Origin: Stramenopiles sp. TOSAG23-2
Taxonomy: Eukaryota; Sar
Reading direction: 5' to 3'
Length of the DNA stretch: 45,971 nt
Assembly (NCBI GenBank): GCA_900128395.1
Contig: LT649285.1
Location: forward strand, 1-45,971
Position 1 is the stretch's first letter; every line of letters starts with the position of its first letter. This document shows positions 40,501 to 45,971 of this stretch, piece by piece. A model generated the notes under the pieces. It was not told the origin of the DNA and did not search any database. It saw only the letters and a program-made list of their open reading frames with translations. Both the position numbers and the translations under genes were made by a program.

Positions 40501-42459
40501 TGCGATTGATTTTTTAACTGGATGGCATTTGCATTTACCACTTTTGATATCACATTCACCATGTTCTACGTAACGGATGGAGCACAATTTACCTTTGTAA
40601 CCTTTATCGCAAATACATTTGCCTTCTTTACAGTGACCGTGATCCCAACAGTTATTTGGGCATGCTTTGTGCTGGCAACCTTTACCAGTCCAGTGTGCGT
40701 TACATAAGCAAGTACCATTGATACATTGACCTTGTCTTTTCTCTTCGTTACAGTTCAATGGACATTTCTCGTCTTTACAATCAATACCCATGTATAATTT
40801 GAAGCATTTTACAGTGCCATCATCCAAAACCAAACCATGGCCTGGAACTACGTACCTGGTGTTACATGCAGGACCATCCCAACCTCTGTCGCATTTACAT
40901 GCGACTTTCAATGAGCCTTTCTTTTCTGGTCCACAGATACCATTACCGGAGCAAGTTGCAGATGGTTGACATACTGGCGTTTGGCAATCAGCATCACCCC
41001 ATCCTTGAGCACAGAAACAAGTTCCGTTGAAACAATGTCCATGTGCAATACCTTCTTTGTTTTTGCAATCTTTTGGGCAATTGATGAAATCACATGCTTT
41101 GCCGGAGAAACCAACATCGCATACGCATGTACCATTACCGTCACAAGTGCCATGTCCACTGCAGCCTTTTGGGCATTGTTTAAAACCACAATCTCTATGG
41201 GTGTAACCTGCATCGCAAGTACATACACCGGAAGGAGAACATTTACCATGTTTACTACAAGCATTTGGGCATGTTTTCATAGCACAGTTCAAACCACGGT
41301 AACCTTCAGCACATTCACATACACCATCGGTACATTTACCACGGCCGGAACAGTCGTCTGGGCAAGCTTTGATGGAGCAATCAGCGCCAATGAACGGGTT
41401 TTCACATACACATTTGAAGTTAGCACAGGTACCGTGTCCACTACAATCTTTTGGGCAGATCATTTTTTGGCACGCAACACCTTTCCATCCTTGTCTACAG
41501 ATACAAGTTCCATTGTCACAGTAACCATGTTCCGCACATGCATCTGCGCACAATCTGATGGAGCAATCAGCGCCTCTCCATCCTGGGTTACAGAAGCATT
41601 TGTTTGGTTCTTTTGCACCGCAAATACCATGTCTGCTACAGTCGTTTTCACATACCATAATGGAACAGTCACTACCTTTCCATCCTGGCATACATTTACA
41701 GGTTCCGGATTTACATACACCATTTCCTGCGCACATACTTCCATCTTTCATTGGGCATGTTGGGATATCACATGCTTTACCGGTGTAATCGGAGTTACAG
41801 GTACATAATCCGTTCATTTCGCATTTTCCGTTACCAGAGCAATCTTTTGGACAACGTGGTAACGCACAGTCAACACCTCTCCATCTTGGATCACAAGTAC
41901 AGTTTCCTTTACGGCAAGTACCGTGGTCGGAGCAATCTTTTGGGCATGCACGTTCGGAACAATCCTCACCTGCAAAGCCATGGTAACAGTAGCAAGTACC
42001 GTTCCAGCATTCACCTTGTGCGGAGCAACCGTTTAAACATGCGCGCACGGAACAGTCATTGCTTGACCATCCATCTGCACAACGGCATTCACCTCCCATA
42101 CAATCACCATGTCCACTACAGTCGTTTGCGCATTGTTTTGCGATAGCTTCTGCATCACCACCTTCAGTTGGTGCTTGGCGATCTTGTTGTTGTTGATTGC
42201 GATCTTGTTGTTGATTTAAATCTTGTTCTACGTCATCACGTTTATTTGCTTTATTTTGAGTTGTTAATTCATCCATAACTTGTTTTGCATTTGCATCACC
42301 ATCGTTGCTACCAGTTGCAGCCATACGTGTCTTTTGAATAGTATTACTACCAGTTCCTGGTAACATAATGTTATCTTTTGCAGTGGAGTGTATTGCATTA
42401 GTTGTTGCTAATGCTGCCACTAGAAAAGTAATGAATATTAAAAGTTTATTCATATTCAA
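37570..42459 (-). CDS. Giant secreted protein with about 41 EGF-like repeats
   Basis: The single exon encodes 1629 residues. A signal peptide (MNMNKLLIFITFLVAALATT) leads to a Gln/Asp-rich linker and then about 41 tandem EGF-like units of the tenascin/teneurin type (C-P-x-D-C-S-G-H-G-x-C, then C-x-C-x-x-G-W/Y-x-G-x-D-C). The tail has no membrane helix. It has a Cys-rich Lys patch (VDKCVDKCMTKC, SKCHNPCVSSC) and a charged end. The protein should be secreted and rod-like, with many disulfides. EGF-repeat proteins of this kind include stramenopile mastigoneme and Sig1-type proteins; this assignment is inference. Codons look more G/C-rich than in neighbouring genes, as often seen with high expression. 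It converges on the dehydrogenase gene with 52 bp between stops. Confidence 0.93.
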   Translation of the reverse strand: MNMNKLLIFITFLVAALATTNAIHSTAKDNIMLPGTGSNTIQKTRMAATGSNDGDANAKQVMDELTTQNKANKRDDVEQDLNQQQDRNQQQQDRQAPTEGGDAEAIAKQCANDCSGHGDCMGGECRCADGWSSNDCSVRACLNGCSAQGECWNGTCYCYHGFAGEDCSERACPKDCSDHGTCRKGNCTCDPRWRGVDCALPRCPKDCSGNGKCEMNGLCTCNSDYTGKACDIPTCPMKDGSMCAGNGVCKSGTCKCMPGWKGSDCSIMVCENDCSRHGICGAKEPNKCFCNPGWRGADCSIRLCADACAEHGYCDNGTCICRQGWKGVACQKMICPKDCSGHGTCANFKCVCENPFIGADCSIKACPDDCSGRGKCTDGVCECAEGYRGLNCAMKTCPNACSKHGKCSPSGVCTCDAGYTHRDCGFKQCPKGCSGHGTCDGNGTCVCDVGFSGKACDFINCPKDCKNKEGIAHGHCFNGTCFCAQGWGDADCQTPVCQPSATCSGNGICGPEKKGSLKVACKCDRGWDGPACNTRYVVPGHGLVLDDGTVKCFKLYMGIDCKDEKCPLNCNEEKRQGQCINGTCLCNAHWTGKGCQHKACPNNCWDHGHCKEGKCICDKGYKGKLCSIRYVEHGECDIKSGKCKCHPVKKSIAAFEGQMWTGDDCATKSCPDDCSSKGSCVEGSCQCEEGWTGPNCGVTACDKECGFNGRCMNDGKCKCDPGFRGRDCTEKYCPNNCNGNGVCINSTCVCNLVDVNPAFHGQKFAGVGCVAKTCKDDCNSKTENGKCKAEDGTCQCSEMFAGIDCSVPRCKDMCSFHGRCMKDRTCKCDAGYTGKTCAVKVCPNGCSGHGKCGPKKCCECASGWEGDDCSKESCPAKGVAPLKCCPNKCGGHGTCEDAKCNCAPGFTGASCARKACLNECSYNGRCNEGICECDDDHEGEDCSRRICPKKCSGNGVCSIDLTCKCNEGFMGADCATKACPRNCTGRGMCHNGTCFCHREWTGAACEVKACPNECSDHGLCRQGVCKCDPGYTDADCSLQYCPKNCNGHGSCVDNSRCVCEPGFEGAGCETKQCPMKCSNHGECVLGECHCAPGWTGEGCSKPDCPDACNSRGECLSGACKCKPGWGGKACQKQECPNQCTSKAQGSCNSETFECTCKKGWTGDDCSKKACPEDCNGHGQCQSDGVCLCQNMWTGESCKFPTCPNSCSGHGMCIGDKCKCDPKFKGDDCSVRQCPNACSGHGECMDKEDYKCKCGDGFTGEDCGWKKCPNDCNAQHGSCKLTTSQEGEKVSKCICEDGWTGADCMSKACNGCVNGVCTTVSVKNSTDGVEKMEGKCVCNKGFIGEKCDKTGCVNNCNDHGTCDTDDKGNGICKCSVGYHGEACEKKDCPNGCSGHGVCEAAECTCSEGYTGKDCSQRGCPTNDLKKMCSGQGLCLNGTCTCHDGFFGSDCGHRKCPRDCSGHGTCNTMTGKCDCKACKSCSQAWTGPACDVQTCPEDCNHNGVCHTTTGKCRCKPGFAGKACEIKLCPNQCSNNGLCANGLCVCFDGWRGLNCSISMKPKAAPKAVVDKFTTEECVDKCVDKCMTKCANDKEAKTTECVSKCHNPCVSSCTKRKSKENSVIAESSKTADK

Positions 42460-42647
42460 ATTATTTTCCTGATCTATTAAAATTAATCGTCTCTTGATCT
42501 GTTCACTATAGTTTATACAATTATTATCTAATAATTATATAATATATATATATATATATATCTTTCACTGATATCTTCTATTATTGTTTCTTGTTGTTAC
42601 ATCTTTGTTATCTATATTTTTATCTATTCTCTATATTTAATTGTAAG

Positions 42648-43005
42648 TCAATGCTAATTAATGCTAATTTTAATATCAGGCTTTATCACCTCCCTCCTTT
42701 TTTTATAAATTTCTTTTACGAAATGAAGTGAAGGCACTTCGTAATGTTTATGCCTTTGAATACTAGATATTGTACTTGGAATGAGAAAAAGTACCTATCA
42801 AATTATTTTTCACCTCATTATTATATTCAATGCTAATTAATGCTAATTTTAATATCAGGCTTTATCACCTCCCTCCTTTTTTTATAAATTTCTTTTACGA
42901 AATGAAGTGAAGGCACTTCGTAATGTTTATGCCTTTGAATACTAGATATTGTACTTGGAATGAGAAAAAGTACCTATCAAATTATTTTTCACCTCATTAT
43001 TATAT
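42648..43005. repeat. Tandem duplication, 2 x 179 bp, plus a third partial copy
   Basis: Copies at 42648-42826 and 42827-43005 abut directly and appear identical, beginning tcaatgctaattaatgctaa. A third copy of the first 56 bp stands at 43144-43199, 138 bp further on. A small hairpin (gaagtgaaggcacttc) lies in each full copy near 42727 and 42906. It is in the 5' region of the EGF-repeat gene. Confidence 0.92.
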
Positions 43006-43199
43006 TTTACATGGAAATACCTACTCGATAATCTTTCGCTGATAAAAGTGAGGACGATTTTTAAACCTTAAAATATAGAAGGTGAATAGCATTACGTCAT
43101 TTAGGCCGTAATAGCACTACGAAGGTACATTAGATTTTTATATTCAATGCTAATTAATGCTAATTTTAATATCAGGCTTTATCACCTCCCTCCTTTTTT

Positions 43200-43771
43200 G
43201 AGAGGTGCAAGAGTGTGCGAGTTTTCATCTTCGTTCTATTTTTTGGCCGATTAACTATACTTGTGCACTTATTGGTATTACTCCAGTTTCTATCCAATCC
43301 TATATGATGATAAACTACCATCACCACATCATTGATTCTATCTATCCTAGGACCTAGGACCAACATTGAAAATAGAAAATTAGAAAAATAGCACAATAGG
43401 TAATAACAAAATAGCTACAACATCATTTAATAATACAGTAGCTAGTAATTAGCACCTATAACTAAGTAATACACAATAATAGGTGCATACTGTATTATAG
43501 TGTGCAATCCAGGCAATGTGCATGCCAATAATAATATAAACACACAACAATAATAATAATAATAAATTCAATAAACAAACATATTCTTCAATATATTTTA
43601 GATGATATATCAATTACAAACAAGTAGAACAAGTAGAACAAGTGCATGCAAGTAAAAAAGTAGAACTATAACTACAAACAACAAACAACTTTATATATAC
43701 CACATATACTACCTACCTGCAAATACACACACACACACACATATATATACACCATTCATGGTAATAAAAAG
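43200..43771. other. Intergenic, upstream of membrane-protein gene
   Basis: No convincing gene was seen. It contains cctaggacctagg near 43347, aat-triplet and CA/TA microsatellites (43548-43562, 43728-43748), and a short aagtagaac repeat near 43621-43640. With 42460-43199 it is the shared 5' region of two divergent genes. Confidence 0.4.
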
Positions 43772-45787
43772 ATGGGAAAGTTTTATCATAATCACAACCG
43801 AAGTTGGAAACGAAACATACGACTATTCATAACGACATTATTCAATATAATAATAATACTCATTTCAATAAACAGCCGTTATTCTTTTTCCAATAATAAA
43901 AATAACAAGAATGCTATTATGGTTTTAGTTCGTGCTGATATAATTGAATTTGATGTTGATGAATATGATAGTAATTATGAAACACTCGATTCGCTGCCGC
44001 CATCTTTTCCAACATCAGAACCATCAAATGCACCACCAACAAAAGCAGAATATGTAGAAACTGCATCTTCAAAAATTGAAATTGTAACTACAAAAGAAAC
44101 AACCAATAATGTAGTAACAACTGTAATAACGAAAGCAACTAGATTGATCATTTTTATAGGTATTCTATGTTTTATTTTATATTTGCACATGAACAATATG
44201 CAATTTCATAAAGAAAAAAAAGAAAAAAAGTTTGAGAAAGGCATTGAAAATGCATTTACTGCAAATGTAAAGTACAACGATAAAATAAAAGCAATAAAAA
44301 CATTATTGGAACCTGAAATTATACCGAAAAAATATCATAATACATCATTGTTAGAGGATGGTTTATATTTATTAAATATACTAAAACAATGTAAATATGT
44401 AGATGATACATTGATATCAATTAACAATATAAACAATGATGTGAAACAAGAACAAGATTGTAACGAAGCAAAAATTGCTATTTTAAATGATAGTAATATA
44501 CTTCACAATGAATGTAAAAATATGTACGAAACTTTGAAAAATAATAATAAAACAAATACAAAAACAATTATCACATCTTATTATACGCATTATTCCAACG
44601 AATTTATACAAAAATATGAAGATATAAAATCAATGAAAAACATATTAGAAAATTATATTATAAACAATAATCGAAAAGATGACGAACAAAAAGTAGATGG
44701 TGATGTAATGTATTTAAACAGTAGTGATCATAACAATAACAACAACAACAACAACGCAATGACCGCCATCGTTGGCTCACCAATGATACATACTAATATT
44801 AATAATAGTAATACTGCTATTACATTAAATTCACCATCTGTAGAAGAAATGAAAAGTCAAATGAAATTAGCTTTCCCATTAATTAAAGCAGAAAAAATTG
44901 AATCAATGGTTGCAGATAAAATGTTAGATTACAAGATGAAACAGAAATTAGAAATGGATCGACAAAAATTTGAGATAAACAAGACAATAGCGATTGAACA
45001 GAAGAAAGATGAAAGGCATAAAGAAAATAAAAAAGAAAAGGAAAAAGCAAATGAAAAAGCATTTAAATTAAAAGAACAAGAAATAAAATTAAATGAACGA
45101 CAACACAAGGAAAATCTCGACCAACAAAAAAACATTGCAAATAGTCAAGCGAGACAGAAACAACAAGAATTTGATCAAAAAGAAATGGAAAAACAGGAAA
45201 AATTGAAATATGAGTACATGTATATGTCACTTACTTTAGGGGTTTGGATTTTTTGTATTGTATTATGTATGAAATTTAGGCTTAGTTTAATTGAAAAATT
45301 TAATGGCGAAGCTGCCTCAAATTCAATATTTGAAACAATGTTTTACAATGTTATGCCAACTTGGTTTTCCGTTGAATATTTTGAATTGCTTTTATGTTTC
45401 CTTGGATCAGCGTTATTAATGGTGTATTCAAATATGTTATTTGCTATGCTGCCACCTATGGGTCTTGTATATAGTTGGTTTGGTGAGGACATATATGACA
45501 TCCTCGAAAGAGGTAAAGGATATGCTTTATGGTACATTTTACTCGTTGTATTTTGTTATCAAATGATCCCATATATATTTTTTTCTTCCAGAGGGTGGGA
45601 TGTTCATATATTTGGTGTTGATATTTTACCTTTCTTGATTAAATTATTTTTCCCATTTGTCTTTGTATGTGTAGCATATTATTGTTCATTAAACATTATT
45701 TGTGGAGCAGAAGATACTACTTGTAGAGACATGATATGGGAAAATGTATGGAATGTTGTTGCATTTATTATTGGAGATTTGTTTTAA
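43772..45787 (+). CDS. Unknown multi-pass membrane protein with coiled coil
   Basis: The single exon encodes 671 residues. There are hydrophobic segments at about 18-36 (signal anchor) and 124-140. Between them is an acidic stretch with PPSFPTSEPSNAPPTK. The middle is Asn-rich, with a long Lys/Glu coiled coil at about 375-478 (KENKKEKEKANEKAFKLKEQ). The C-terminal 190 residues have about four helices (near 485-501, 536-560, 586-606 and 617-640) and end in a hydrophobic GDLF. Cysteines CGAEDTTCRD near the end may pair. No family was recognised. The layout (soluble coiled coil, then helical bundle) echoes the 2175-3761 protein but without sequence similarity I can see. Confidence 0.88.
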   Translation: MGKFYHNHNRSWKRNIRLFITTLFNIIIILISINSRYSFSNNKNNKNAIMVLVRADIIEFDVDEYDSNYETLDSLPPSFPTSEPSNAPPTKAEYVETASSKIEIVTTKETTNNVVTTVITKATRLIIFIGILCFILYLHMNNMQFHKEKKEKKFEKGIENAFTANVKYNDKIKAIKTLLEPEIIPKKYHNTSLLEDGLYLLNILKQCKYVDDTLISINNINNDVKQEQDCNEAKIAILNDSNILHNECKNMYETLKNNNKTNTKTIITSYYTHYSNEFIQKYEDIKSMKNILENYIINNNRKDDEQKVDGDVMYLNSSDHNNNNNNNNAMTAIVGSPMIHTNINNSNTAITLNSPSVEEMKSQMKLAFPLIKAEKIESMVADKMLDYKMKQKLEMDRQKFEINKTIAIEQKKDERHKENKKEKEKANEKAFKLKEQEIKLNERQHKENLDQQKNIANSQARQKQQEFDQKEMEKQEKLKYEYMYMSLTLGVWIFCIVLCMKFRLSLIEKFNGEAASNSIFETMFYNVMPTWFSVEYFELLLCFLGSALLMVYSNMLFAMLPPMGLVYSWFGEDIYDILERGKGYALWYILLVVFCYQMIPYIFFSSRGWDVHIFGVDILPFLIKLFFPFVFVCVAYYCSLNIICGAEDTTCRDMIWENVWNVVAFIIGDLF

Positions 45788-45923
45788 AAATAAAAAATAA
45801 AAATATTTATATACCATATATATATGATATATATAAAAAATTCTCTTATATTAAATATATTTTAATAATCTTTTTTTAAAAATACGAAATACTTCGTACG
45901 GCTGCGTAATATTTTATTTTTTT
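45788..45923. other. 3' flank, AT-rich
   Basis: This is the short gap between convergent genes. It has a TA-rich stretch, a small inverted word (cgaaatacttcgta) and a T run. No gene was seen. Confidence 0.4.
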
Positions 45924-45971
45924 TTACACAATAAACCTGCTTTTACCTCTTCCTCCCCGACCTCTACCTCT
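45924..45971 (-). CDS. Last 15 codons of an RGG-rich protein (runs off right edge)
   Basis: On the minus strand the end of the window reads RGRGRGGRGKSRFIV followed by TAA at 45926-45924. Arg-Gly repeats at a C terminus are typical of RNA-binding proteins such as Sm-type, GAR1-like or Lsm4-like proteins; which one cannot be told. The GC-rich codons (cgg, gga) stand out from the AT-rich flank and support coding. Confidence 0.55.
   Translation of the reverse strand, partial: RGRGRGGRGKSRFIV

Noticed and set aside
37574-42146. Many plus-strand ORFs of 67-280 codons
   Set aside because: Antisense or frame shadows of the EGF-repeat gene; their repeats mirror its periodicity.
43172-43396. 74-codon minus-strand ORF
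   Set aside because: Begins outside any coding-like composition and ends in the partial third copy of the 179-bp repeat.

Overview
The window is AT-rich nuclear DNA from a eukaryote, most likely a unicellular protist or alga. Genes are dense and lie on both strands. Short introns (61-231 nt) have GT-AG ends and a strong CTAAC branch site, and TAA, TGA and TAG are all used as stops. Suggestive but not decisive for a stramenopile-type alga are a PSFPTSEPSNAPP stretch (a Pro/Ser repeat style common in diatoms and relatives), a secreted protein with about 41 EGF-like units of the kind reported for mastigoneme/Sig1-type proteins, and introns that resemble one another. No bacterial, organellar, viral, rRNA, tRNA or CRISPR feature was recognised.

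Layout. 1-2.2 kb: the start of a gene running off the left edge, then a decayed coding remnant. 2.2-8.7 kb: a three-helix membrane protein, an AP2-like basic protein, a convergent tail-anchored coiled-coil protein, and a C2H2-type zinc-finger protein. 8.7-10.5 kb: a miniature inverted-repeat element and a doubtful small ORF. 10.5-17.4 kb: a GT4 glycosyltransferase, a glutathione S-transferase (GST), a Rieske non-haem iron oxygenase and an IQ/WW-like gene with an apparent frameshift. 18-25.7 kb: a 1701-residue IQ/ankyrin/SPRY scaffold and a VPS9 Rab-GEF. 25.7-28.1 kb: a 1.34-kb terminal-inverted-repeat element without coding capacity. 28.1-37.5 kb: a four-exon sugar-transporter-like membrane protein, a double AAA ATPase converging on it with 4 bp between stops, an F-box-like protein, two foldback/inverted-repeat elements, and a three-exon D-2-hydroxyacid dehydrogenase. 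37.5-46 kb: the giant EGF-repeat protein, a multi-pass membrane protein with a coiled coil, and the last 15 codons of an RGG-rich protein on the right edge.

The most unusual feature is a set of twelve near-perfect head-to-tail duplications of 76-179 bp. All lie in intergenic DNA or across the ends of genes. Five overlap start or stop regions and give decoy start codons, or in the GST gene a broken C terminus. They are either an assembly artefact (joined contig ends) or a real, recent duplication process. Several introns also share sequence beyond the splice signals, like introner elements. The genes do not form one pathway; the content is ordinary eukaryotic housekeeping and signalling, set among young repeats.
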